From Endozoicomonas sp. NE40 (lineage in GTDB: Bacteria; Pseudomonadota; Gammaproteobacteria; Pseudomonadales; Endozoicomonadaceae): 64,000 nucleotides of DNA. The stretch covers positions 4,824,501 to 4,888,500 of the forward strand of contig NZ_JBEWTB010000002.1 in assembly GCF_040549045.1 (NCBI RefSeq), in the 5' to 3' direction. Shown piece by piece: positions 32,923 to 40,952 of the stretch; the stretch's first letter is position 1; the number at the start of each line of letters is the position of its first letter. The notes beneath the pieces were generated by a model. The model worked only from the letters and a program-made list of their open reading frames with translations, did no database searches and was not told the DNA's origin. A program made the translations under genes and the position numbers.

Positions 32923-34601
32923 GCTGCCTTCCTTTCCGTTTGCCTGAGTGTTCTTAGGGAGTGGCTTTGCCTCCACATGGCATAACCGCCAGCAAGGTTA
33001 GAGCAGCTGTAGCCTTTCTGGCTAAGAATCCGGCAGGCGAGATAGCCACGAAGCCCCACTGCGCAATAAACGATAATGGTCTTATCTTTGGGAAGCTTAT
33101 GGAGCTGTTGCCGCAGATTGTCCAGCGGGATATTAGTGCTGCCGGGAATGGTGCCTGATTCTATCAGTTCATCCGGGCTTCTTACGTCCAGAAGGATACT
33201 GTCAGTCTCAGTCAGTACTTCGGTCAGGTTTTCAGAGTAAACCTGCTCAACGGATTTATTTAAAACATTAACAGCAGCAAAGCCCGCATAATTGACAACA
33301 TCCTTGGCTGAACCATAAGGAGGGGCATAAGTCAGCTCCGCTTCTTCCAGATCATAAACGCTCATGCCTGCCTGAATGGCCATGGCGATGACGTCAATAC
33401 GCTTGTCGACACCATTCAATCCGGATGCCTGCGCACCCAGCACTTTTCCTTCCGGGCTGAACAGCAGTTTGAAATTGATCTTGCACGCGCCAGGGTAGTA
33501 ACCGGCGTGGTTATTGGCATGAATATAGACTTTCTTATAGGCGGTACCACTTTGCTGTAAGACCTTTTCGTTCAGCCCTGTACTGGCGATGGTTAAATCG
33601 AATACTTTGCAGACGGCTGTACCCTGGCTGCCACGGTATTCGGCATCTCCGCCCAACGCATTAATGGCAGCAATCCGCCCCTGTCGGTTGGCGGGTCCGG
33701 CCAGTGGAATCAGTGCAGGCTTTCCAAAGACCCACTCATTGATTTCAATCGCATCGCCAACGGCATAGATGTCTTTTTCTGATGTCTCCATACGACGGTT
33801 GACCGCTATGCCACCGGTTTTACCGGTTTTCAAACCGGCTGTAGTAGCCAGACTGGTTTCAGGGCGAACGCCAATGGCAAGAATAACGAGGTCGACGTCC
33901 AGATGTGAACCATCTGTCAGTGTTAAAGTCACGCCATGCTCATGGTGGTCAAAGCGGTTAACACCTGTATTCAGTTTCAGGTCAACACCTTGCTGGCGCA
34001 GGGTGGTATGCACAGGTTCTGCCATTTCTACATCGACAGGTGCCATGACCTGTGGTGCCAGCTCAATCAGAGAAACAGACAGGTTTCTGTGTGTCAGCGC
34101 CTCTGCCATTTCAAGGCCGATAAAGCCACCGCCAATTACGGCAGCTCGTCGTGTATTAGCAGAGTCCAGTGTTGTCAGAATCCGGTCCATATCCGCCATA
34201 TTGCGTAACGTCATGGTGGCAGGATTATCAATGCCTTCAATTGAGGGGACGAACGGTGCAGCACCGGGGCTGAGGATTAACCGGTCGAAGGACTCCTCAT
34301 AGGATTGACCGGTTCTGTAATCCAGAGCGGTAACGGTTTTCTGTTCTGGAGTAATGTTTGTGACTTCGGTTTGAACCCGCACATCAATATTGAACCGGTC
34401 GTGCATTTTTTCAGGTGTCTGGATCAGTAATGCTGCACGATCAGGAATATCACCGCCAATGTGATAGGGCAGGCCACAGTTGGCAAATGAGATCTCACCT
34501 CCGCGTTCAAACAGAATGATTTCTGCAGATTCAGAAAGGCGTCTGGCTTTTGCTGCCGCTGAGGCACCACCTGCGACACCACCGATAATCACAATTTTCA
34601 T
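32919..34601 (-). CDS. CoA-disulfide/persulfide reductase with C-terminal rhodanese domain
   Basis: This 560-residue flavoprotein is of the CoADR-rhodanese type. The FAD motif is KIVIIGGVAGGASAAAKARR. The single active-site cysteine Cys42 is in SFANCGLPYHIGG. The NAD(P)H motif is RRAAVIGGGFIGLEMAEAL, and the C-terminal flavin part has IYAVGDAIE. The rhodanese domain covers about residues 455-545, with catalytic Cys513 in VYCAVGLRG. Enzymes of this type (Npsr/CoADR-RHD) reduce per- and polysulfides of CoA or glutathione with NADH. Two similar operators overlap and flank the promoter region between it and the divergent ArsR gene, so it is probably repressed until sulfide or persulfide is present. 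Confidence 0.9.
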   Translation of the reverse strand: MKIVIIGGVAGGASAAAKARRLSESAEIILFERGGEISFANCGLPYHIGGDIPDRAALLIQTPEKMHDRFNIDVRVQTEVTNITPEQKTVTALDYRTGQSYEESFDRLILSPGAAPFVPSIEGIDNPATMTLRNMADMDRILTTLDSANTRRAAVIGGGFIGLEMAEALTHRNLSVSLIELAPQVMAPVDVEMAEPVHTTLRQQGVDLKLNTGVNRFDHHEHGVTLTLTDGSHLDVDLVILAIGVRPETSLATTAGLKTGKTGGIAVNRRMETSEKDIYAVGDAIEINEWVFGKPALIPLAGPANRQGRIAAINALGGDAEYRGSQGTAVCKVFDLTIASTGLNEKVLQQSGTAYKKVYIHANNHAGYYPGACKINFKLLFSPEGKVLGAQASGLNGVDKRIDVIAMAIQAGMSVYDLEEAELTYAPPYGSAKDVVNYAGFAAVNVLNKSVEQVYSENLTEVLTETDSILLDVRSPDELIESGTIPGSTNIPLDNLRQQLHKLPKDKTIIVYCAVGLRGYLACRILSQKGYSCSNLAGGYAMWRQSHSLRTLRQTERKAA

Positions 34602-34604
34602 AAC

Positions 34605-34673
34605 ATTAGCAATATCTAAATAAGAATATACTAATATAGTAATCTGATTTGTGTTTCATTAGCAATCTCTAAT
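34605..34673. promoter_or_regulatory. Operators between persulfide reductase and ArsR genes
   Basis: Two near-identical inverted repeats lie here: ATTAGCAATATCTAAA (34605-34620), immediately upstream of the reductase start, and ATTAGCAATCTCTAAT (34658-34673), upstream of arsR. Each has the form ATTAG-N6-CTAAT. Between them TACTA-ATA-TAGTA (34629-34641) is a third dyad. The A+T-rich palindromes fit ArsR-type operators of the BigR/SqrR group and predict that the sensor controls both directions. Confidence 0.65.
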
Positions 34674-34714
34674 ATTATTTTCCTGACAAGAACGAACCTG
34701 ACAACCGGATAACT

Positions 34715-35026
34715 ATGTCTGAAGTAATGCCCATCGACATTAGAACGATGCGACAAAAAGTGCGTAATGCCGCAGCACTGTTAAAAAACATGAGTAACGA
34801 AAACCGCCTGTTGATTCTCTGTCATCTTAGTCAGGGGGAAATGTCTGTTTCACAGCTCAATGAGCGTTTTGACCTGAGCCAGTCTGCCCTGTCACAGCAT
34901 CTGGCCCTTCTGCGCAGGGAAGGGCTGGTGCAGACTCGCCGGGAATCTCAAACCATTTACTACTCATTAGACAGTCAGCAGGCTGCCCGACTTATTGAAT
35001 TCCTGCACAGTGAATTCTGTTCGTAA
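34715..35026 (+). CDS. ArsR-family persulfide-sensing repressor (SqrR/BigR/YgaV-like)
   Basis: This is a 103-residue winged-helix repressor. The recognition region reads MSVSQLNERFDLSQSALSQHLALLRREGLV, and the wing is TRRESQTIYYSL. Cys36 (RLLILCHL) and Cys102 (near the C-terminus) are at the positions of the two redox cysteines that form a persulfide or tetrasulfide bridge in SqrR, BigR and YgaV. There is no metal-binding CxC motif, so it is not the arsenic type. It is divergent from the CoA-disulfide/persulfide reductase gene, with dyads between. It likely represses itself and the leftward reductase-yeeE-yeeE operon until oxidised by sulfane sulfur. Confidence 0.85.
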   Translation: MSEVMPIDIRTMRQKVRNAAALLKNMSNENRLLILCHLSQGEMSVSQLNERFDLSQSALSQHLALLRREGLVQTRRESQTIYYSLDSQQAARLIEFLHSEFCS

Positions 35027-35189
35027 CCGGCTTTAAAATAGCTTTCAAAGAATTATACGTTTGAACCCTTATTGACAGGCTGGTAGACTCCACTGTCGCA
35101 GAGGTTGTGAATATGGGCGACAAACGTAGTCTATATCCCGCATCCATATATCAAGCCATAGACAAATAAAAAGGGAAGGCTGCGAACCC

Positions 35190-35939
35190 ATGAAAATTCT
35201 TGTAGCCGTTAAGCGAGTCATCGACTACAACGTCAAGGTCCGCGTCAAGCCGGATCATTCAGATGTTGATCTGACGAATGTCAAGATGGCCATCAACCCG
35301 TTCTGTGAAATCGCCGTGGAAGAAGCGGTTCGATTGAAGGAGAAAGGGGTGGCCAGTGAAATCGTAGCGGTTTCCCTGGGTACTAAAGCGTGTCAGGAGC
35401 AGCTCAGAACCGCGCTGGCGCTGGGTGCTGACCGGAGTATTCTGGTTGAAACCGATGAACCGCTCAGTTCCCTGAGCGTTGCCAAACTGTTAAAAGCCAT
35501 TGTTGATGAAGAGAAGCCAGACCTTGTCATTCTTGGCAAGCAGGCGATCGACAGCGACAATAACCAGACCGGACAGATGCTGGCAGCATTATCCGGTATG
35601 CCACAGGCGACATTTGCTTCAGAAGTGAATGTAGAGGGTGACAAAGTGACCGTAACCCGGGAAGTTGACGGTGGCCTGCAGACTCTTGCCTTATCATTGC
35701 CAGCCGTAGTGACTACCGATTTGCGCCTGAATGAGCCCCGTTACGCCTCACTGCCAAATATCATGAAAGCCAAGCGCAAGCCTCTGGACGTTAAAACCCC
35801 CGAAGCACTGGGAGTCAGCGTCTCTTCAACCATTACCACTCTGAAAGTTGAGCCACCTGCCCAGCGCACTGCAGGTGTAAAGGTCAGCAGTGTGGACGAG
35901 CTGGTAGAAAAACTAAAAAATGAAGCGAAGGTAATCTGA
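35190..35939 (+). CDS. etfB: Electron-transfer flavoprotein beta subunit
   Basis: This 249-residue protein is the standard-length ETF beta subunit. It shows MKILVAVKRVIDYNVKVRVKPD, the NPFCEIAVEEAVRLKEKG signature, PDLVILGKQAIDSDNNQTGQMLAALSG and a C-terminal AKRKPLD segment. The AMP-binding and ETF alpha contact surfaces are in these. ETF carries electrons from acyl-CoA dehydrogenases to ETF-QO. The stop overlaps the start of etfA (TGATG), so the two are coupled. A GGGAAGG ribosome site precedes the ATG. Confidence 0.96.
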   Translation: MKILVAVKRVIDYNVKVRVKPDHSDVDLTNVKMAINPFCEIAVEEAVRLKEKGVASEIVAVSLGTKACQEQLRTALALGADRSILVETDEPLSSLSVAKLLKAIVDEEKPDLVILGKQAIDSDNNQTGQMLAALSGMPQATFASEVNVEGDKVTVTREVDGGLQTLALSLPAVVTTDLRLNEPRYASLPNIMKAKRKPLDVKTPEALGVSVSSTITTLKVEPPAQRTAGVKVSSVDELVEKLKNEAKVI

Positions 35940-36884
35940 TGGCTATTCTCGTTGTTGCAGATCATGATAATGCAGCCCTGGGTGCAGCCACGCTGAACAC
36001 TCTTGCGGCTGCCGGTGCCATTTCTGCCAGTAGCGCTGGTAGTGAGATTCACCTGCTGGTGGCAGGTTTCGGATGCGCGGGCGTGGCAGAAAGGGCTGCG
36101 GCCGTTAACTGTGTTGGTAAAGTGCTGTTAGCTGATAACGCCTGTTACGATAACCAGCTGGCAGAAAATGTCAGCCTGCTGGTGGCTGAACTGGGCAAGA
36201 ATTACAGCCACATTCTTGTGTCCGCTGGCACGACGGGTAAAAACCTGATGCCCAGGGTGGCTGCCTTACTGGATGTTGATCAGATTTCCGACATTATGCG
36301 TGTGGAAAGTGATGATACCTTCGTGCGTCCCACCTATGCCGGTAATGCCATTGCTACCGTTCAGTCTACTGCGTCTGTGAAGGTGATTACTGTGCGTACG
36401 ACAGGGTTTGACCCTGTGGCTACGGAAGGAGGCAGTGCCAGCGTTGAAGCACTGGATATTGTCCATGATGCAGGCATCTTCCGGTTTTGTCAGTGAAGAG
36501 CTGGCGGAGTCAGACCGTCCGGAACTGGCTGCTGCAGAAGTAGTGGTATCCGGCGGCAGGGGCATGGGTAATGGAGAGAATTTTGAAATTCTCTATAAAC
36601 TGGCCGACAAGCTGGGTGCTGCGGTGGGTGCTTCCCGTGCGGCAGTAGACGCAGGCTTTGTGCCGAATGATATGCAGGTAGGACAGACGGGCAAAATTGT
36701 CGCTCCCAACCTGTATGTCGCTATCGGTATCTCGGGTGCCATACAGCATCTTGCCGGTATGAAAGACTCCAAAGTGATCGTGGCAATCAACAAGGACGAA
36801 GATGCCCCTATTTTCCAGGTAGCAGACTATGGTCTGGTAGCAGACCTGTTCGAAGCCGTACCTGAACTGGAGCAGAAACTGTAG
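35939..36884 (+). pseudogene. etfA: Electron-transfer flavoprotein alpha subunit, one frameshift
   Basis: The first frame (to 36496) gives 185 residues ending in a wrong C-terminus. The second frame supplies the FAD-binding half: SGFVSEELAESDRPELAAAEVVVSGGRGM, GASRAAVDAGFVPNDMQVGQTGK, APNLYVAIGISGAIQHLAGMKDS and a normal end (PELEQKL). Removing one T from the CTTCC at 36478-36482 restores HDAGISGFVSEEL. The reconstructed protein is about 314 residues, as in Pseudomonas. ETF-QO and etfB are intact, so loss of etfA would be costly, which argues for an assembly indel. Alternatively a second etfA exists elsewhere. Confidence 0.88.
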
Positions 36885-36890
36885 AAACCG

Positions 36891-36921
36891 CGGGCAGGGG
36901 ACCCTAAACGTTCCCTGCCCG
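36891..36921 (+). terminator. Hairpin after etfA
   Basis: CGGGCAGGG pairs perfectly with CCCTGCCCG across a 13-base loop, seven bases after the etfA stop. No T run follows, so it is a Rho-independent terminator only in part or an mRNA 3'-stabilising stem. Confidence 0.55.
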
Positions 36922-36998
36922 TCGATTGTCAGGGATAGTCCACTTGCAAATATGGAAGGCGAAGCTCTTATAGCAACAATAACATTCGGGAGTTTGCT

Positions 36999-37652
36999 TT
37001 GATTCGTATTTTGATCGTCGATGATCACGACCTGGTACGAACCGGTCTTTCACGTATGCTGGGTGATATGCCAGATATTGAAGTGGTTGCTGAAGCATCC
37101 AGCGGCGAAGAAGCTATTACAGTCTGCCGGAAAGTGTGTCTTGATAAAGAGCGCATTGATGTTGTCCTGATGGATGTGAGAATGCCGGGTATTGGCGGCC
37201 TTGAAGCAACTCGTAAAATTCATCAGTTTAATCCTGCCATAAAAGTCATTGCCGTGACGATTTGTGATGATCAGCTCTACCCCACCAAGTTAATGGAAGC
37301 CGGTGCTTCAGGCTATGTCACTAAAGGCATTAATATCGATGAAATGGTCACAGCGATAAAAGCGGTGGCCAGGGGGCAGCGTTATATCAGTCCCGATATC
37401 GCCCAGATGCTGGCACTGAAATCGCTACAACCGGACAGCGACTCTCCGTTTGACGTACTCTCAACCAGGGAAATGCAAATCGCACTGATGATTGTCGGCT
37501 GTGAAAAGGTGCAATCGATTTCAGATCAGTTATCTCTAAGTCCTAAAACAGTCAACAGCTATCGTTACCGAATATTCGAGAAGCTGAATATTTCCAGTGA
37601 TGTTGAACTGACGCATCTGGCTATACGACACAGTCTTGTGGAAACCGTTTAG
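36999..37652 (+). CDS. gacA: GacA/UvrY response regulator
   Basis: This 217-residue NarL-type regulator has a receiver domain (IRILIVDDHDLVRTGL; acidic pocket Asp8/Asp9, phospho-acceptor Asp59 in VVLMDVRMPG; Lys in GYVTKG) and a LuxR HTH (about residues 150-205: LSTREMQIALMIVGCEKVQSISDQLSLSPKTVNSYRYRIFEKL). The start is TTG at 36999, supported by GGGAG seven bases upstream. A few extra residues (CRKVCLDKERID) lie before beta 3 compared with typical UvrY. It is phosphorylated by GacS/BarA and activates CsrA-sequestering small RNAs. It is upstream of uvrC, the usual gammaproteobacterial order. Confidence 0.93.
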   Translation: MIRILIVDDHDLVRTGLSRMLGDMPDIEVVAEASSGEEAITVCRKVCLDKERIDVVLMDVRMPGIGGLEATRKIHQFNPAIKVIAVTICDDQLYPTKLMEAGASGYVTKGINIDEMVTAIKAVARGQRYISPDIAQMLALKSLQPDSDSPFDVLSTREMQIALMIVGCEKVQSISDQLSLSPKTVNSYRYRIFEKLNISSDVELTHLAIRHSLVETV

Positions 37653-37709
37653 TCCTGCCCGCTTCGAAGGGTATACTGGTCGAAATTTCTATCTCTATCA
37701 TCAGGCTTT

Positions 37710-39551
37710 ATGGATACAGGCGATCATTCCGAACGCTTCGACTACAAGACGTTTCTTGAGCAGGCTCCCAACCGCCCGGGGGTCTATGATATGCGTAACG
37801 AGCAGGGCGAAACGCTGTATATTGGCAAGGCGAAAAACCTGAAAAACCGGTTGTCCAGCTATTTCCGGCCTACCGGTCTGACCACAAAAACCATGGCACT
37901 GGTCAGCAAAATCCACAGTATCAACCTGACCATCACGCGTTCAGAAACGGAAGCGCTGATACTGGAACAGAATCTGATTAAGGACAGGCGACCCAAGTAC
38001 AATATTCTTCTGAAAGACGACAAATCCTATCCTTATATTTATCTGTCGACCGAGGATGAATTTCCATCTGTCGTCTACCAGCGTGGTAAGCCGAAAAGTA
38101 AAAAGGGTCAGTTTTTTGGTCCTTATCCCAGTGGCTGGGCAGTACGGGACAGTCTTAACCTGATGCAGAAGGTTTTTAAATTACGACAGTGTGATAACAA
38201 CTATTTCCGCAATCGTACCCGTCCGTGTCTGCAGTATCAGATTAATCGCTGCAAAGCGCCCTGTGTCAATCTTGTCAGCAAAGAAGAGTACGAGCAGGAT
38301 GTGGCTGATACGCGACAGTTTCTCGAAGGGAAAAGTCAGCAGTTAATTCGTACCCTGATTAAACGTATGGAAACTGAGTCGGAACGCCTCAACTTTGAGC
38401 AGGCTGCCGACATTCGTGACCAGATCAACCATCTCCGGCAGGTTCAGGAAGCACAGTCAGCCGATAAAGGGGCTGCGAATGCCGATGTGGTTGGTGTGTC
38501 TGAGCAATCTGGCAGTGTCTGCTTTGACGTCCTGTTTGTACGTGGGGGCAGAGTGCTGGGGCATAAAAGTTATTTCCCTGACTTCAAACTTGAAGCCGAC
38601 AGAAATGACTACCTGGCAGACTTTCTTGGGCAGTTTTATATCAAGCTGAGTGACAGTCGCGACTATCCTGCCGAGATCATTATCCCCATCGAATACCAGG
38701 AATCAGCCGTACTGGCCGAAGCGATCACGGAAGTGAGTGGAAAAAAAGTCGCTATTAAACACCGTGTACGCGGGGAACGCAGTGAGTGGCTGGAGCTGGC
38801 CAATAAAAATGCTGATATGAGCCTGGAGAGCCAGCTCGCCAGCAAAACCCATAGCCTGCAACGAACAGAACAACTGACGTCGCTTTTATCGTTGTCAGAA
38901 ACCATCAGCCGGATGGAGTGTTTTGATATCAGTCATACGTTCGGTGAAGAAACCGTGGCGTCCTGCGTTGTGTTTGGCTCAGCCGGTCCTCTGAAAAGCG
39001 AGTATCGTCGTTTTAATGTCAAAGGAGTTACGGCCGGTGATGATTATGGCGCTATGCGCTTCGCCCTGCATAAGCGCTATAAAAACCTTAAAGAAAACCC
39101 TGAAAATACCCCGGGCGTGATCATTGTTGATGGCGGCAAAGGTCAACTTGGTATTGCTGAAGAGGTGATGAATGAATTGTCCCTGCAGCATATTCCCCTG
39201 CTGGGTGTCGCTAAAGGCGTCAGCCGAAAGCCCGGGCTGGAAACGCTGATTTACCAGGGCGCTGAGTTGCATTCCAAAGGAAATGAGGCAGCGCTATTGC
39301 TGATCCAGCAAATAAGGGATGAAGCGCATCGTTTTGCCATTACCGGTCACCGACAGCGTCGACAGAAAGTACGACAGAAATCTACCCTTGAGTCTATACC
39401 CGGTGTTGGAGCCAAACGACGTTCAGCCCTGCTGAAGTTCTTTGGTGGACGGCATGGTGTTATTGAAGCGCCTGTTGAAGAGCTGGCGAAGGTTGAGGGT
39501 ATCAGCCGTAAGCTGGCGGAACAGATTTACGAACACTTACACTCTAACTGA
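37710..39551 (+). CDS. uvrC: Excinuclease ABC subunit C
   Basis: This is a 613-residue nucleotide excision repair nuclease. The N-terminal GIY-YIG domain is RPGVYDMRNEQGETLYIGKAKNLKNRL. The UVR domain (about residues 210-240) has FEQAADIRDQINHLRQ. The central RNase H-like 5' incision domain has MECFDISHTFGEETVASCVVF and GVIIVDGGKGQLG. The C-terminal tandem helix-hairpin-helix is ESIPGVGAKRRSALLKFFGG and VEGISRKLAEQIYEHL. UvrC makes both incisions around lesions with UvrB. Spacing from gacA is 57 bases, and a joint transcript is likely. Confidence 0.97.
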   Translation: MDTGDHSERFDYKTFLEQAPNRPGVYDMRNEQGETLYIGKAKNLKNRLSSYFRPTGLTTKTMALVSKIHSINLTITRSETEALILEQNLIKDRRPKYNILLKDDKSYPYIYLSTEDEFPSVVYQRGKPKSKKGQFFGPYPSGWAVRDSLNLMQKVFKLRQCDNNYFRNRTRPCLQYQINRCKAPCVNLVSKEEYEQDVADTRQFLEGKSQQLIRTLIKRMETESERLNFEQAADIRDQINHLRQVQEAQSADKGAANADVVGVSEQSGSVCFDVLFVRGGRVLGHKSYFPDFKLEADRNDYLADFLGQFYIKLSDSRDYPAEIIIPIEYQESAVLAEAITEVSGKKVAIKHRVRGERSEWLELANKNADMSLESQLASKTHSLQRTEQLTSLLSLSETISRMECFDISHTFGEETVASCVVFGSAGPLKSEYRRFNVKGVTAGDDYGAMRFALHKRYKNLKENPENTPGVIIVDGGKGQLGIAEEVMNELSLQHIPLLGVAKGVSRKPGLETLIYQGAELHSKGNEAALLLIQQIRDEAHRFAITGHRQRRQKVRQKSTLESIPGVGAKRRSALLKFFGGRHGVIEAPVEELAKVEGISRKLAEQIYEHLHSN

Positions 39552-39684
39552 CTTGTGCTTCAGGTATTTGATTGTACTTGTAACAGCATCTGTGTAAGTT
39601 ATGCATGTTTTTTCATTCACTGGCGACCCACATTATCCGGTCGTCAGTGGCGACTGAGATTCACGCTGGATTACAATCCGAACT

Positions 39685-40245
39685 ATGAATGTCCCGAATA
39701 TACTGACATCACTGCGTATCGTTCTGGTACCGTTTCTGGTACTGGTTTTCTACATGCCTTATGAATGGAGCTACTCGGCCTCTGCAGCGATCTTTGCTGT
39801 GGCAGCCATTACTGACTGGTTTGATGGTTATCTTGCCCGCCGCTGGAACCAGACCACTGCTTTTGGTGCGTTCTTTGACCCGGTTGCAGATAAAATCATG
39901 GTAGCCACCGCGCTCTGTTTGTTGATTGAAGAATTTGGTGCATTCTGGATGACAGTACCCTCTATGATCATTATTGGCAGGGAGATTGTTATTTCGGCTC
40001 TGCGTGAATGGATGGCTGAGCTGGGCAAGCGCACCAGTGTTGCGGTTAACAGGATTGGCAAGCTTAAAACCGCTGCGCAAATGGTGGCAATTACACTGCT
40101 TCTGTTCACACCTGTGCCTTTGGCAGGGATTATTGGTTATATTGGTCTCGCCCTGCTTTATGCTTCTGCAGTACTGACGTTATGGTCAATGTATGTGTAC
40201 CTTCGTGCTGCGTGGCCTGATTTATCCCCGTTCTCTAGGGGCTGA
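39685..40245 (+). CDS. pgsA: CDP-diacylglycerol-glycerol-3-phosphate phosphatidyltransferase
   Basis: This 186-residue inner-membrane enzyme makes phosphatidylglycerophosphate. The CDP-alcohol phosphotransferase signature D-x2-DG-x2-AR-x8-G-x3-D-x3-D is exact in DWFDGYLARRW and GAFFDPVADKIM. N-terminal MNVPNILTSLRIVLVP is typical for PgsA, and about six membrane segments are visible. Location after uvrC and before the tRNA-Gly/Cys/Leu cluster is the conserved order in many gammaproteobacteria. Standard length, intact. Confidence 0.96.
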   Translation: MNVPNILTSLRIVLVPFLVLVFYMPYEWSYSASAAIFAVAAITDWFDGYLARRWNQTTAFGAFFDPVADKIMVATALCLLIEEFGAFWMTVPSMIIIGREIVISALREWMAELGKRTSVAVNRIGKLKTAAQMVAITLLLFTPVPLAGIIGYIGLALLYASAVLTLWSMYVYLRAAWPDLSPFSRG

Positions 40246-40268
40246 GCACAAATGATGTGCGCAAGGTG

Positions 40269-40296
40269 TTGACACAACGAGAAAAATTCTTAAACT
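40269..40296 (+). promoter_or_regulatory. tRNA operon promoter
   Basis: TTGACA (40269-40274), a 16-base spacer and TAAACT (40291-40296) form a near-consensus sigma-70 promoter 41 bases before tRNA-Gly. It should drive the Gly-Cys-Leu tRNA transcript. Confidence 0.65.
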
Positions 40297-40337
40297 ACGC
40301 AGCATCTTCAACGGGAACAACTTCCCGGAAAGATTAA

Positions 40338-40413
<76 letters not shown>

Positions 40414-40434
40414 ATTTAGATTTGAGTGTGAAAT

Positions 40435-40496
40435 GCAACCTTACTAAGGTTGGGGTCGTCTCTTTATAATAAGAGCGAGTCTCGTTTCCCGCTCCA
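40435..40496 (+). pseudogene. Partial, rearranged tRNA-Gly copy (tRNA relic)
   Basis: The sequence GCAACCTTACTAAGGTTGGG repeats the anticodon arm of the upstream tRNA-Gly (with ACT in place of GCC). It then has an 18-base insertion (TCTCTTTATAATAAGAGC, itself a small hairpin), then the tRNA 3' end and CCA. A 21-bp stretch ending in CCGCTCCA is identical to 40393-40413. The 5' acceptor and D arm are missing, so it cannot be a functional tRNA. It looks like the residue of an unequal exchange, or of an element that used the tRNA-Gly 3' end as its attachment site. Confidence 0.75.
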
Positions 40497-40504
40497 GTTT
40501 AAAA

Positions 40505-40578
40505 GGCGAGTTAGCAAAGCGGTTATGCACTGGATTGCAAATCCACGTAGACCGGTTCGACTCCGGTACTCGCCTCCA
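40505..40578 (+). tRNA. cysT-type tRNA: tRNA-Cys (GCA)
   Basis: A 74-base tRNA reads GGCGAGT at the acceptor end, with D arm TAGCAAAGCGGTTATGCAC, anticodon loop TGGATTGCAAATCCA (anticodon GCA), T arm CCGGTTCGACTCCGG, and encoded CCA. Confidence 0.95.
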
Positions 40579-40638
40579 TATTTGAAAAGACAACAGGTGT
40601 TGTTTTTTCAAAGCTTGAAGCGCTACAATGCTTCAAGC

Positions 40639-40725
40639 GCCCGGGTGGTGAAATTGGTAGACACAGCAGACTTAAAATCTGCCGACCGTTAGGTCGTGCC
40701 GGTTCGATTCCGGCTCCGGGCACCA
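40639..40725 (+). tRNA. leuZ-type tRNA: tRNA-Leu (TAA)
   Basis: An 87-base class II tRNA: acceptor GCCCGGG, anticodon loop CTTAAAA giving anticodon TAA, an extended variable arm (TGCCGACCGTTAGGTCGT), T arm GCCGGTTCGATTCCGGC, and encoded CCA at 40723-40725. The perfect hairpin GCTTGAAGC/GCTTCAAGC (40613-40638) precedes it. The integrase of the right element lies 228 bases downstream, so the 3' end is the likely attachment site. Confidence 0.95.
40706..40725. other. Inferred attachment-site core (tRNA-Leu 3' end)
   Basis: The tRNA-Leu 3' end lies on the integrase-proximal side of the right element, and tyrosine integrases of this kind recombine at tRNA 3' ends. The matching direct repeat should be at the far end of the element, beyond 64000. 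I did not see a second copy inside the window, so the exact core is unproven. Confidence 0.35.
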
Positions 40726-40732
40726 TACAGAA

Positions 40733-40763
40733 AGGCCATCGTTCATTCGATGGCCTTTTTTTT
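40733..40763 (+). terminator. Intrinsic terminator of the tRNA operon
   Basis: AGGCCATCG-TTCATT-CGATGGCCT is a perfect 9-bp stem followed by eight T residues, eight bases after the tRNA-Leu CCA. Confidence 0.9.
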
Positions 40764-40952
40764 CGCCTGTTTCAGGGCTACAGCCCTTGAAACGCCTGCT
40801 TTCCCGCTAAAATATTCAACCTTCAAAAATTTTATTCCTCACTATTTTTCACCTCTTTTCACTGTGTTTTTCGTTCAAAAATTTCCACTTCCTGACCACT
40901 GCTTCCACCACTAAGCTTTTCCTGTGAGAGTAAGCCTAAGAGGGTGATTTCC

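Noticed and set aside
35072..35100. Promoter before etfB
   Set aside because: A TTGACA is present at 35072-35077 but no acceptable -10 follows at the right distance.
40435..40496. Functional second tRNA-Gly
   Set aside because: Lacks the 5' acceptor strand and D arm and has an insertion in the T-arm region.
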